Below are positions 25,442 to 34,496 of a stretch of 54,307 bases of DNA, piece by piece. The stretch lies in the NCBI RefSeq assembly GCF_003864415.1, contig NZ_BFFP01000013.1:1-54307 (forward strand), read 5' to 3'. The notes under the pieces were generated by a model. The model was not told the origin of the DNA, searched no databases, and was given only the letters and a program-made list of their open reading frames with translations. Source of the DNA: Ligilactobacillus salitolerans (GTDB lineage Bacteria; Bacillota; Bacilli; Lactobacillales; Lactobacillaceae). The position numbers and the translations under genes are program-made. Every line of letters begins with the position of its first letter. Within the stretch, counting starts at the first letter, position 1.

Positions 25442-27658
25442 TCAATCTAAATCAATCACTTCTTCAGCTTGATTGTAGATTTCAACTTGATTTTCAACGT
25501 CGATCCTATTAACTAACCAGCCTCTCATTGAACATTGTTGGATAAAATCTTCAATTCGATTTTTGCCATGGATCTCTTTTAATGTGACAACAATCCCAAA
25601 CTTAATACCGTTGCCGTCGTTGCTTTGAAGACGATTCTTCATTTTTAGACTGAATCCCCAAATCCCAGAATCTTGATATGATTTTCTAGGTCTAGTTCTG
25701 GAGGTCAGTTTTTCCCCAAAACTTTTAACATTATCCCATTTTCTAAATAGCAAGCGGACTTTTGATTCACCTAAATAAAACCTGCCGTCTTCAGCTTGAA
25801 TATTGTCATTAATTGTTTGGATCGTCTGACCAGTAACTCTTCCAAAATGTAAATCCAACTCGGTATCAGTGTAGTCCACCCCTTGATTTCTATTACATTC
25901 TGGAAAATAACACAGGGTAGCACGAGCCACAAATGGGTGTTTCCCTTTTTCCAACGGAACAGGAAGATTGTAATTATATGTTTCGTACTTATTGGCTACA
26001 CCATTTAGAACAAAGCGAATCTCATCGTTAGCTGAATGCAGAATTTCATTGATATTCTGCGGAACAACTCCAAATCCAACCAATGAAGAAACACTATCCT
26101 GTTTATGCCAACCTCTGGCTGCATCAACAATTAACGCCTTGCTTAGTTCGCGACTAAACCCCATTACTTCAATTAAATAGGCTACCTTTCTTGTGATCCA
26201 GGGAGCTGCAAAAGAAGTTCCCGTGACTTTCTTTGTCCCCATGGCCGTGCACACTTTGATTTTTTTCTCCTGATCTCCACCAAAATAACTAACGTCAGGT
26301 TTCGTAAAAAAAGATAAGACAATTCCATCTCTGGAATACAATGCAGGGTTTCCCTCAGAATCCACGGAATTAACAACGATTGAATTAATTGAGTCCGCTG
26401 GGGCACCAATTTTCATTTTTCCCGGATGATTTCTAGGCTTATTAGTTCCACTGATGATAAAAATAACATCTTGTTCATATTCTATTTGATCTAAAATTGC
26501 AGCTTCAGGAGAAATAAAATTATCATTGACTTCCAACATCGAACCTAAAGAAAGATTCCAGACCTTAATGTCCTTGTTTTGCGCAATGATTTGTTTGATT
26601 GCTTTGATGACACTAAACGAGCTTGCCCTGTCACCATTCGTCACTCCAAAATGACGCACGCGGAACCGTCCGCAGCCATCTTCTAACTCAGGATTGAAGC
26701 TCGGGCCATCAACAATAATTGAAGTCACTGCTGTCCCATGATCGGCTCCCCACGGAACATCAGGAATATCTTCAGAAACTAAATTATGGTAATCTACCCA
26801 GGAAGAAAAATAAACATCTTGATCAAAAACCGTATCAATCACACCAACAATTGGTTCGTTGTTGGGTGCAGGGATCGTAATTTTACTATCGACCTCTTCA
26901 GTCGCAGCAACAATTGGAGAAAGTTTGGCAATATCCGAGACTGACATGGAAATTAAATAAGGAGCTTTTTCTTGCAAAAGTTCAAAATCACCCGGCTGTA
27001 ATCTCATCGTAGTCCGATCTAGCAATTCAATTTTAGAGAGGCCAACTTTCTGTAATAGGTCAACTGTGTTAACTCCAGTATCATAAATTGTCACGATTGA
27101 TGGAACAGTTGAAACCACACTAAGTTGTTCAACACCGAATTTTTCCACTCTCAAAGTATCCACAATTATACGTGCCAATTTGGTTTTCGGAAATCCGCCA
27201 AAATCTGCCTTAATTTTGCCGGAAGTAATTGCGGCCACATCCGTGTTTGTGATTTCATCTCCAAAGTGGTCTTGAATAAACGACCTCGCAGTTTCTAAAC
27301 GAGTGATTGTTTCTTGAATGGCTTCTAGTGTGACACAGTGAGTGATAATATGCTTTTTTTCGCCAGTACTCGTGAATTTTGCACCAACAATTGAACCATT
27401 TGCTTTTTCATTTTTTTGAACTAACAGAGCTTGAATCCTATTACTTTTAGCGATTACCTGATCATAGTAGACTGAAACAAGCGGTTTAATAAAACTTGGC
27501 TGTTTAGTCCAAAAAGCTTGCACTTGCAGTAAGTTTTTAATTAGTTCTTCAAAGTGATCCAAGGAAATAACAGCATCTTGTGGCAACGTAGGCGCACCTG
27601 GCCTTTGTGAACTCTTTCTTTGCTCAAAGCGACCTTTTAATTCTAGGATTTGATTCAT
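25442..27658 (-). CDS. Subtilisin-like S8 serine protease, IetS-like
   Basis: 738 residues, cytoplasmic (no signal peptide). The catalytic triad is visible: Asp275 in VGVIDTVFD, His307 in DHGTAV, Ser482 in GTSFAAPW, with oxyanion Asn406 in ISGTNKP. About 265 residues precede the protease domain and 180 follow it. The start abuts the stop of the ATPase gene (TAAATG) and its ribosome site GAGGG lies inside that gene. An AAA+ ATPase followed by a cytoplasmic subtilase is the IetAS arrangement, first described for plasmid incompatibility and later reported as phage defence. The ATPase presumably restrains or activates the protease. Confidence 0.88.
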   Translation of the reverse strand: MNQILELKGRFEQRKSSQRPGAPTLPQDAVISLDHFEELIKNLLQVQAFWTKQPSFIKPLVSVYYDQVIAKSNRIQALLVQKNEKANGSIVGAKFTSTGEKKHIITHCVTLEAIQETITRLETARSFIQDHFGDEITNTDVAAITSGKIKADFGGFPKTKLARIIVDTLRVEKFGVEQLSVVSTVPSIVTIYDTGVNTVDLLQKVGLSKIELLDRTTMRLQPGDFELLQEKAPYLISMSVSDIAKLSPIVAATEEVDSKITIPAPNNEPIVGVIDTVFDQDVYFSSWVDYHNLVSEDIPDVPWGADHGTAVTSIIVDGPSFNPELEDGCGRFRVRHFGVTNGDRASSFSVIKAIKQIIAQNKDIKVWNLSLGSMLEVNDNFISPEAAILDQIEYEQDVIFIISGTNKPRNHPGKMKIGAPADSINSIVVNSVDSEGNPALYSRDGIVLSFFTKPDVSYFGGDQEKKIKVCTAMGTKKVTGTSFAAPWITRKVAYLIEVMGFSRELSKALIVDAARGWHKQDSVSSLVGFGVVPQNINEILHSANDEIRFVLNGVANKYETYNYNLPVPLEKGKHPFVARATLCYFPECNRNQGVDYTDTELDLHFGRVTGQTIQTINDNIQAEDGRFYLGESKVRLLFRKWDNVKSFGEKLTSRTRPRKSYQDSGIWGFSLKMKNRLQSNDGNGIKFGIVVTLKEIHGKNRIEDFIQQCSMRGWLVNRIDVENQVEIYNQAEEVIDLD

Positions 27659-28699
27659 TTATTTGCCCTCGTTTAATTCTCGTGAAACTGTACTCTTCGG
27701 AATAGATGTCAGAACCTCAATTTCACGTACTGTAAAGCCCTTCTTCTTTAATTCTTCTACACTTAATTGCTGATTATCCATAACCTTCTCGTATAAGCGC
27801 TTCAAGTAATTGAATTTATCATTTGGGTCACTAAAAGCAACCACTGTTTCGATGAGATTCTTTAAATTGCCCGGGTATGGAATGTGCGGTAACAACTGTA
27901 ATATTTTTCTAAAAAGACGGACATTTCTGCCTGCTTCGGGCACTTTTATTAGAACACCATTTAAAATACTCTCTGCAATCTCGAGTAAGTCATCTTGTGA
28001 GTATCTATCGAAATCAACAACAGCATTAAACCGGCGGATCAAAGCTTGATCAAAATCTTGAAAAAGATTAGTTGTGGCTAGTAATACTATTTGACTATTA
28101 AGATGATCTAGGCCTTTTAAAACAGCAGAGGTAGCTCGCCCCATCTCTCTCACATCGTTATGATTTGTGCGATCAAGGGCAATTGCATCGATTTCATCGA
28201 AGAGGATAACCACTTTTCCCGGTTGCGAAAGCTCATTAATCTCTGCAAACATTTCACTAATATTCTTAGCAGTCTGACCTAACCTGCTGTCGATCAACTG
28301 ATCAAAATCAACTTGATATAATTTCCGATCTAGAAGTCGTGCAACCTGTTTAACCGTTTCCGTCTTACCAGTTCCGGGAGAGCCTTTAAAAATAAATTTA
28401 TTGACCCCGAGTTTATGATTAACTGCATTAATTATTCCTAAAACATCATTAGTAATGATGTCAGGTAAAGGCAGGGAAACATCTTCTGCTCTAACCTCTT
28501 TAAAAAATTTCAGACCATTTGTATTCGCTTGAGGGACAAAAGTATTTGCGTCAGATAGCAGCGACACAATATATTCAGAAATTTGACCATCACCATTATT
28601 ATCGAATTCTTTGGCAATCAGGTATGCTTGTTCACGAAAAGCTGGATTATTTTGTTCAGTATGATAGCGGATCAAATTTAAAACATCCTTTTTCTTCAT
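27659..28699 (-). CDS. AAA+ ATPase, IetA-like
   Basis: 346 residues. Walker A GSPGTGKTE at ~106-114, Walker B VILFDEIDA at ~165, sensor 1 LLATTN at ~207, and an arginine-finger region ALIRRFNAVVDFDRYS. It is a FtsH/spastin-like classical AAA module. The N-terminal ~90 residues may bind the partner protease. The last ~25 residues (FTVREIEVLTSIPKSTVSRE) look like a helix-turn-helix, unusual for an ATPase of this type and a hint of DNA binding or autoregulation. AAAGGTG precedes the ATG. Together with the downstream subtilase it forms an IetAS-like pair. Confidence 0.87.
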   Translation of the reverse strand: MKKKDVLNLIRYHTEQNNPAFREQAYLIAKEFDNNGDGQISEYIVSLLSDANTFVPQANTNGLKFFKEVRAEDVSLPLPDIITNDVLGIINAVNHKLGVNKFIFKGSPGTGKTETVKQVARLLDRKLYQVDFDQLIDSRLGQTAKNISEMFAEINELSQPGKVVILFDEIDAIALDRTNHNDVREMGRATSAVLKGLDHLNSQIVLLATTNLFQDFDQALIRRFNAVVDFDRYSQDDLLEIAESILNGVLIKVPEAGRNVRLFRKILQLLPHIPYPGNLKNLIETVVAFSDPNDKFNYLKRLYEKVMDNQQLSVEELKKKGFTVREIEVLTSIPKSTVSRELNEGK

Positions 28700-28816
28700 T
28701 TCTTACACCTTTCCCCTTTAAATTTTCAAATGTCATTATATCACCAGCTGGGACATCTTTCTATTTTTTGGGACTAAAATAGATATTTTAAATTCAATAA
28801 TCTTCGCTTATCTATC

Positions 28817-28867
28817 AAAATAGCAGAATAAGGCCTACCAATCGGTTGGGTCTTATCCTGCTATTTT
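28817..28867 (-). terminator. Terminator-like palindrome (family copy 2)
   Basis: AAAATAGCAG and CTGCTATTTT arms are extended by AATAAGGCC / GGGTCTTATC. It lies about 10 bases past the LPxTG gene stop and serves as its terminator. The arms match the palindrome at 18297-18347. Confidence 0.8.
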
Positions 28868-28877
28868 CAAATTATCT

Positions 28878-31517
28878 TTACTTAACGGTTCGTGGATTTT
28901 TTTCTTTGAAGAAAACTCCCAGCCCCAATGCTGACAAAACTAAACTCAATAATCCTAGCCAGCTTGTATGGCTATCTTGCTCACTACCAGTTTTTGGCAA
29001 AGCGGCTGATTTAACGGTTGCTGCCTGAACAGTCTCTTCATGTAGTGCTGGCAAGACTACTTTCGTGTGGTGCTTGAAGTTCAAGACTTCTTGTTGCGCT
29101 TTTTTTGTTGCATTAACAGCGCGCTGGTATTCAGCGTTAGCCACAGCTTGTTTCTGCTGAGCTGTATCTAGTTTAGCTTGTGCGGCTTGTTGCTTATTCT
29201 TAGCCTGAGCTAATTCTGTTTGGGCTTTGATCACTGCTTGTTCAGCTACAGCAAGCTCTTCTTTTGCGGTTGCCAAGAGTTCGTCTGCGTGTGTCATCCG
29301 GTACTGATAATCCTGAGCAGCTTGCTGGGCTGCAGTCTTATCTGCCACCTGTGCAGAAGCTTTATCAGCAACTTCTTTTGCAGTAGCTTGTTGCTCACTG
29401 ACAGTCTTCAATTCTGCCTGTGCTTGGACTAAAACAGCCTTTTTCTCTGTGACAACTTTATTTGCAACAGTCAAATCTGCTTGAACTTGGGTCAACTTAT
29501 CCTGCAATTCTGTTAGTTTCTGTTGAGCCTCTGCTTGCTTGGCTGGCAAATCACCTAAAGTAGCGGTAATTTCATCAATCTTCGTTTGACTAGTAGTGAT
29601 CTGCTGGTCAAGTTGCTGGATCTCCTGGGTCAGGCTTTCCACTTTTTTGTTAGCAGCTGTTAAACGCTTTTGCGCAGCTTCTAATTGTTGCGTGGGACTA
29701 ACAGCTGCACGTACAGTGAGTGACCTAGTTGATAAAGTGTTTCGATCTTGTGAATTATCTTCGGTGTCTGTGCCATTAACCAGATGCCATAATTCTTCGA
29801 CTACTTTTTGAGCAGCGTCTGCCTTTTCTTCAGCTTCTTTCACAGCTTGATTATAATCCGCATAATGTGGAGTATCTGGAATTGCTACTTTATCCGGAGT
29901 GCTGCCAGCAACATCATAATCATCGATTCCTACAATGACGATCTCATCATGGTTAAAGGAAACTCCCAGATGAGTTGGCTGATAATTATCCCGATCACCA
30001 TCATAAGCACTCCATTCAAGACCTTCTGGCTTTTCCATTTCACCTAATAAGTAATTATCCGCTGGCCAGGTCAATCTTCCAGCAAGAATACCAGCTATTT
30101 CAAGTTTTAAGTCATTCATTGTAAAAGCATTTTTTTCATGAAGTTCCCCAGATTCAAGCATCGAATGACCCACTAATTGATTTAATTCCGCGATGGAGTC
30201 ATAAGTATCCCCAATAACTTGTTCATTTTCTCCATCAAACTCATAACCAAGGGCAACATGATACTTCTCATTAATCAGTTGCTTGGCATCGTCATCAACC
30301 TCGATGTAATCAGAGTCATCTTCATCATCATGATAATTTTTAATAGCAATGTTAGCGAAGTCCTTCGCAATTTCTTGATCAACTTTATTTGAAGTTAAAT
30401 GTGGTGCAGCTGTTCCCCAATAATCACGTGCCTGATTAACCATATCTAAAACAAAATTGGTCAAAACGTTCCAATCGTTTTCCGATAACTGATCAAAACT
30501 AGTATACTGTTTTTCAAAGCCGTCAGGATCATTTGAATAAAAGCTGTTGAAAATTGCAACATAAATTGTATCAGCTAACTCAGACATTTCAAGATTATCC
30601 TGCCCACGTCCAAGCAATTTATGCCAGTCTTGTAAATTTTCTTGAGTTAATTGTACGTTTGGCAAAGCCTCCTGTTTGGTGTAAAGTTTAGCATATACAT
30701 CATATAATTCTTCGTACTTGCTTTCAGCATCCAACATCTCCTGATAATGCGGATTCTTAGTATAATCAATCTCTTCTTGACCATCATTACTATCACCCTC
30801 TTGCAGTTCATCAACTGCTTCCTGGGCATCATCTTGTTCTGCTTGGGCGGATTCAAGTTCATCTTCCTTGTCACTTTTCTGGTTTTCCAAGTCGATGCGT
30901 TCATTTATTGCGTCAGATTGAGCCTGGTTTAAATTCTTTTCGTTCAAGCCAGCTGCATATTTTTGCTGGTCAGCCAAATCTTTTTGAGTTTGATCCACCG
31001 CACTTTGCGCCTGTCCTTTTTGTTTTTGCGCCAGATCATAATCTGCTTGAGCCTGATCAGTTACTGCTTGCTGCTGTTTCTGGTCAGCATTTGCTTGATT
31101 CAAAGCCGTTTGAGCTTGAGCATTCTTGTCCTGTGCATTGGCTAAATCACTTGCCGCTTGATCTACCGCCTGCTTAGCTTTCTCAATTCCACCATTTTTA
31201 GAGTCAGCTAAATCTGCTTGGGCATCAGCGACCTTTTGCTTGTCTGCCGCCACATCAGCTTGAGCAGCATCCGCTTTGCTTTGCGCATGGTCAACTGTTG
31301 CTTGAGCCGCAATACTATCTTGTTTCGCCGTTTTCGCGGCTTGATCAGCTGCCTGCTTATTTTTCGCAGCTTGCTGACTTTGCTGTTGTGTCTCTTGAAT
31401 ACTTGGAGCCTGTTTAACAGACACTGCATCAGCATTGGCTGACACAACGTTTGCCCCCGCAATCGCTGTCCCAACTGCTGCTGATGATAAAAGTGCTTTC
31501 GTTACCTTGTGTTCCAT
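28878..31517 (-). CDS. LPxTG-anchored coiled-coil surface protein, SEC10/PgrA-like
   Basis: 879 residues. Signal peptide (KALLSSAAVGTAIAGANVVS then ANADA). An Ala/Gln/Lys/Asp-rich coiled coil covers ~35-240. A globular middle domain at ~250-560 (FVLDMVNQARDYWGTAAPHL region) resembles the SEC10/PgrA surface-exclusion domain. A second coiled coil runs from ~600 to 830. The sorting signal is LPKTGSEQD, a hydrophobic stretch and a charged tail KEKNPRTVK. Sortase A would link it to peptidoglycan; the sortase gene is not in the window. Likely roles are adhesion, aggregation or conjugation exclusion. A palindromic terminator follows. Confidence 0.88.
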   Translation of the reverse strand: MEHKVTKALLSSAAVGTAIAGANVVSANADAVSVKQAPSIQETQQQSQQAAKNKQAADQAAKTAKQDSIAAQATVDHAQSKADAAQADVAADKQKVADAQADLADSKNGGIEKAKQAVDQAASDLANAQDKNAQAQTALNQANADQKQQQAVTDQAQADYDLAQKQKGQAQSAVDQTQKDLADQQKYAAGLNEKNLNQAQSDAINERIDLENQKSDKEDELESAQAEQDDAQEAVDELQEGDSNDGQEEIDYTKNPHYQEMLDAESKYEELYDVYAKLYTKQEALPNVQLTQENLQDWHKLLGRGQDNLEMSELADTIYVAIFNSFYSNDPDGFEKQYTSFDQLSENDWNVLTNFVLDMVNQARDYWGTAAPHLTSNKVDQEIAKDFANIAIKNYHDDEDDSDYIEVDDDAKQLINEKYHVALGYEFDGENEQVIGDTYDSIAELNQLVGHSMLESGELHEKNAFTMNDLKLEIAGILAGRLTWPADNYLLGEMEKPEGLEWSAYDGDRDNYQPTHLGVSFNHDEIVIVGIDDYDVAGSTPDKVAIPDTPHYADYNQAVKEAEEKADAAQKVVEELWHLVNGTDTEDNSQDRNTLSTRSLTVRAAVSPTQQLEAAQKRLTAANKKVESLTQEIQQLDQQITTSQTKIDEITATLGDLPAKQAEAQQKLTELQDKLTQVQADLTVANKVVTEKKAVLVQAQAELKTVSEQQATAKEVADKASAQVADKTAAQQAAQDYQYRMTHADELLATAKEELAVAEQAVIKAQTELAQAKNKQQAAQAKLDTAQQKQAVANAEYQRAVNATKKAQQEVLNFKHHTKVVLPALHEETVQAATVKSAALPKTGSEQDSHTSWLGLLSLVLSALGLGVFFKEKNPRTVK

Positions 31518-31785
31518 GATTCGAATCGCCTCTTTTTTCAGATAGAACGACTTAACTAAAGAAACCGGTTAAACTATTCCTTATTTATAATATCGGCAAA
31601 TTCAATCAAATATTAAGGCTATAAATAGAAAAATATTATTTTTGTTTTGATAAAAAATTCAAGTTTATATTAGTCATCACAATTATCTTATATCATCCAG
31701 TTTATTTATCAATGTACTCAAATCACAATAGGAACAACTAGTCTTTTCAAAATGATAAACAAAGCGCGCCGCTGACCGTTTTCTT

Positions 31786-31794
31786 TGCTATAAT
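31786..31794 (+). promoter_or_regulatory. Extended -10 promoter of the LCP gene
   Basis: TGCTATAAT is an extended -10 about 50 bases before the LCP start; no good -35 is visible. The remainder of the 329-bp divergent gap is A/T-rich without a recognisable gene. AAACCGGTT at about 31565 recalls a degenerate cre. Confidence 0.5.
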
Positions 31795-31846
31795 AGTAAT
31801 GACAGTGATTTCACACTGCTAAATTCAAAATGGGGTTGAAGATACC

Positions 31847-32794
31847 ATGAGTAATAAACATCAAGAAGTACAACACCGTCATCACCATCACAAGAAACAT
31901 CGCGTCTGGAAATGGGCAGTTGGCATCATCCTGGCACTCCTAGTCGTCAATGGAGTAGTCCTAGCAAAGTTCTACCATGACGCCAAGACTTCAGTTGAAT
32001 CTACTTACAAACCAGTCAAACACAATACTGGCCGCAGCAGTGCCGTCAGCTATAACGACGGTAAGCCATTCTCAGTTTTGCTTCTTGGGGTCGATACCGG
32101 GGACCTGGGACGGACTGAACAGGGCCGTTCTGATACAATTATTGTCGCAACTGTAACACCGAAAAAAACTACTCTGCTGAGTGTTCCACGTGATACTCTA
32201 GTTACGATTGCAGGTCATGCTGGTAACAACAAGATCAATGCTGCCTATGCTTATGATGGTGTCAGTGGTTCATTGAACACTTTGCAAAGTTACCTGGATA
32301 TTCCGTTAGATCACTACATCGAGGTCAACATGAAAGGCCTGGAACAATTGTCGGAAGCAATCGGACCAGTTGAAGTTGACAACGACCTGGACTTTACCCA
32401 ATCTGGACACCATTTTGCGAAGGGTACTGTGACGATTAACTCCGAAAACATCTTAGCCTTCTCTCGGATGCGTCATGAAGATCCACGGGGAGATTATGGC
32501 CGTCAGCTGCGTCAACGTCAAGTGATCACCGCACTTGTCAAAAAGATTGCTTCAGTCGGCAGCATTACCAAGTACCAGTCGATCCTAAAAGCTATTTCAT
32601 CAAATATGAAAACTGATATCTCATTTAGTGATATGAAGAAGATTTACGCGAACTACAAAGATGCCACAAATATTTCCCAGATCCAGCTGCAAGGCAATGG
32701 GCAAATGATCGATGGTGTATCATATGAAGTTGTTTCATCCGATACATTGCAAAAAACACAAGCCAAGCTCAAAGAACAGCTTGACGTTAAATAA
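31847..32794 (+). CDS. LytR-CpsA-Psr (LCP) family cell-wall ligase
   Basis: 315 residues, type II membrane protein. A short cytoplasmic His-rich head (HRHHHHKK) is followed by one membrane helix (~24-42) and an extracellular LCP domain. LCP landmarks are LLLGVDTG, GRSDTIIVAT, SVPRDTLV, INAAYAYDG and FSRMRHEDPRGDYGRQLRQ, the last supplying Arg residues that bind the lipid pyrophosphate. These enzymes attach teichoic acid or other glycopolymers to peptidoglycan, fitting the teichoic acid locus 2 kb away beyond an insertion sequence. Confidence 0.93.
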   Translation: MSNKHQEVQHRHHHHKKHRVWKWAVGIILALLVVNGVVLAKFYHDAKTSVESTYKPVKHNTGRSSAVSYNDGKPFSVLLLGVDTGDLGRTEQGRSDTIIVATVTPKKTTLLSVPRDTLVTIAGHAGNNKINAAYAYDGVSGSLNTLQSYLDIPLDHYIEVNMKGLEQLSEAIGPVEVDNDLDFTQSGHHFAKGTVTINSENILAFSRMRHEDPRGDYGRQLRQRQVITALVKKIASVGSITKYQSILKAISSNMKTDISFSDMKKIYANYKDATNISQIQLQGNGQMIDGVSYEVVSSDTLQKTQAKLKEQLDVK

Positions 32795-32821
32795 CAGTTC
32801 TATTTGAAGGTTCTATAATAT

Positions 32822-32864
32822 CTGGTACTGATAGAGAAATTTTACTATCTGTACCAGTTTTTTG
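32822..32864 (+). terminator. Terminator after the LCP gene
   Basis: CTGGTAC-T-GATAG pairs with CTATC-T-GTACCAG, followed by TTTTTT. Confidence 0.85.
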
Positions 32865-32880
32865 TTTTTTGTATTAATAT

Positions 32881-32913
32881 AAAAAAAGAGACAGAGCCAC
32901 TACACCCTGTCTC
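32881..32913 (-). terminator. Minus-strand terminator upstream of the transposase
   Basis: GAGACAG and CTGTCTC form a 7-bp stem, ending in seven U on the minus strand. It would block leftward read-through into the LCP gene. Confidence 0.7.
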
Positions 32914-32962
32914 ACTCAATTCCACTCCGTCTGAACGACGAAAATAGAAAGAGATCTTACAC

Positions 32963-34303
32963 ATAGATAATCTTACACTCAATTACTTAGGAATTAAAGA
33001 CCCTTGCACTGTTCCTGATCCTAAATTTAAAGACCAGCCTTTTTACTTTGCTGATTATCAGGGTGAAACAGCGCGCTTTATTCATCTCATGCAGACCTAT
33101 TCCCGCTTATGCCCCAAGTGCCGTCAGACAATGCGTAAAAACGGCTTTAAAACAGTCCAAATCGTTGGCCTACGTGCAGCTGGAATACTTAACATTTTCT
33201 TGATCCGGAAGCAAAAATTTATCTGTCCTGCTTCAAAAAAATGTAAAAGAATAGTGACTAAAATTGCTAAAACCCTGGATGTTGAGCCTAACACTCAGAT
33301 TGCGAAGGCTGTCAAATACCACTCGATCACTCAGCTTAAAAATAATCGTACGCAAGCAGATATTGCCGAAGAATACGGGATTTCTACCATGTCCGTCATG
33401 CGTTTTGGACAAGAAATGGCCAGTTATTTTAAACCCAGGTATACCTGGCTTCCTCAAGACATTGCCTTTGATGACTTCAAATCTAGCAAGTTTGCGAAAA
33501 GCGGAATGAGTATCTTACTGATGGATATCGCCCAACACCGCACCTTGGACATCATTCGTTCACGGACTAATACATACCTGCGCAACTATTTTTATCAATA
33601 TCCACGCAAAGCACGGCTGGCAGTTCAAACTGTGACTGTTGACTTGTACTCGCCTTATCGCCCGCTGATCAAAGAGCCTTTCCCCAATGCCCTGATCATT
33701 GCGGATCGTTTCCATACTGTAGTTCAAGCTTACCGTGGCTTAAATAGTGTGCGAATTTCAGTCATGAAGCAATATGGTGCAAAATCCCATGAAGGTCGCG
33801 CACTCAAGCGCTTCTGGAAACTCTTAGTGAAAGATTCAAACAAAGTTGATTATCAAGAACATAAAACACGGATCAATTTTCAGCGCAGACCATTAACAGA
33901 TTCTGAGGTAGTTGATCGTCTGTTGAAAATGTCTCCTGAGCTAGCTCAGGCATACAAGTACTACCAAGACCTTTTACTAGCTGTAAACCGCAAGGATGCA
34001 GTCTTATTAGAGGAACTCTTGAACTCGCCTCAGAAACTGCCCGAAGTCATGAAAAAAGTCAATAAAACGCTGCTCAAGCACTTTGATGAGATTGTGAATA
34101 GCTTCAAAACCTCATATTCAAACGGCCCGGTTGAAGGTACCAACAACAAAATCAAGGTTATCAAGAAGACTGCCTATGGCTTTAGAAACTTTGCCAACTT
34201 CCGCCTGCGCATTCTCCTGGCACTGAAGACTAGCTTTTTAAGCATGAATATTCGCAGAGAGATCAAAAAAGCCACCCGTCCCATTCAGGAACAGGCAGCT
34301 TGA
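32963..34303 (+). CDS. ISL3-family transposase, start codon apparently ATA
   Basis: The first ATG is at 33089 (404 residues), but the open frame continues in register upstream to 32963, giving 446 residues, the normal ISL3 length. There an ATA follows AGAAAGAG and precedes codons for DNLTLNYLGIKDP. The N-terminal zinc finger (CPKC...CPASKKCKR) would then fall near residue 50, as in relatives. The catalytic DDE core includes DIAQHRTLD, VTVDLYSPYR, IADRFHTVVQ and the late NGPVEGTNNKIK with its Glu. If ATA is not used, translation from 33089 would give a truncated enzyme. Confidence 0.85.
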   Translation: MDNLTLNYLGIKDPCTVPDPKFKDQPFYFADYQGETARFIHLMQTYSRLCPKCRQTMRKNGFKTVQIVGLRAAGILNIFLIRKQKFICPASKKCKRIVTKIAKTLDVEPNTQIAKAVKYHSITQLKNNRTQADIAEEYGISTMSVMRFGQEMASYFKPRYTWLPQDIAFDDFKSSKFAKSGMSILLMDIAQHRTLDIIRSRTNTYLRNYFYQYPRKARLAVQTVTVDLYSPYRPLIKEPFPNALIIADRFHTVVQAYRGLNSVRISVMKQYGAKSHEGRALKRFWKLLVKDSNKVDYQEHKTRINFQRRPLTDSEVVDRLLKMSPELAQAYKYYQDLLLAVNRKDAVLLEELLNSPQKLPEVMKKVNKTLLKHFDEIVNSFKTSYSNGPVEGTNNKIKVIKKTAYGFRNFANFRLRILLALKTSFLSMNIRREIKKATRPIQEQAA

Positions 34304-34496
34304 TCAAGCTATACCAATTTTTTGGAATTTTAAATATCATTACCCATCAGTACCACTTGACGAAGAGCCCAAAAATCACCTCATCTCATTTGATAAGGCA
34401 ATTATATTAAATCTGGATTTTTATTAAAATACGTCCGATGTGCACCGCTTACGGTTCATCCGTAAAATTTTTGAAAACCATCACCCAAAAAATATT

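Larger units (their letters stand above)
32809..34369 (+). mobile_element. ISL3-family insertion sequence (boundaries tentative)
   Basis: The right end reads, reversed, GGCTCTTCGTCAAGTGGTACTGATGG; a partly matching left end GGTTCTATAATATCTGGTACTGATAG lies at 32809. They share TGGTACTGAT and the GG(C/T)TCT tip. The implied length of 1561 bp suits the family. The flanking 8-mers differ, so no target duplication supports the left border, and the LCP terminator overlaps it. Confidence 0.55.
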
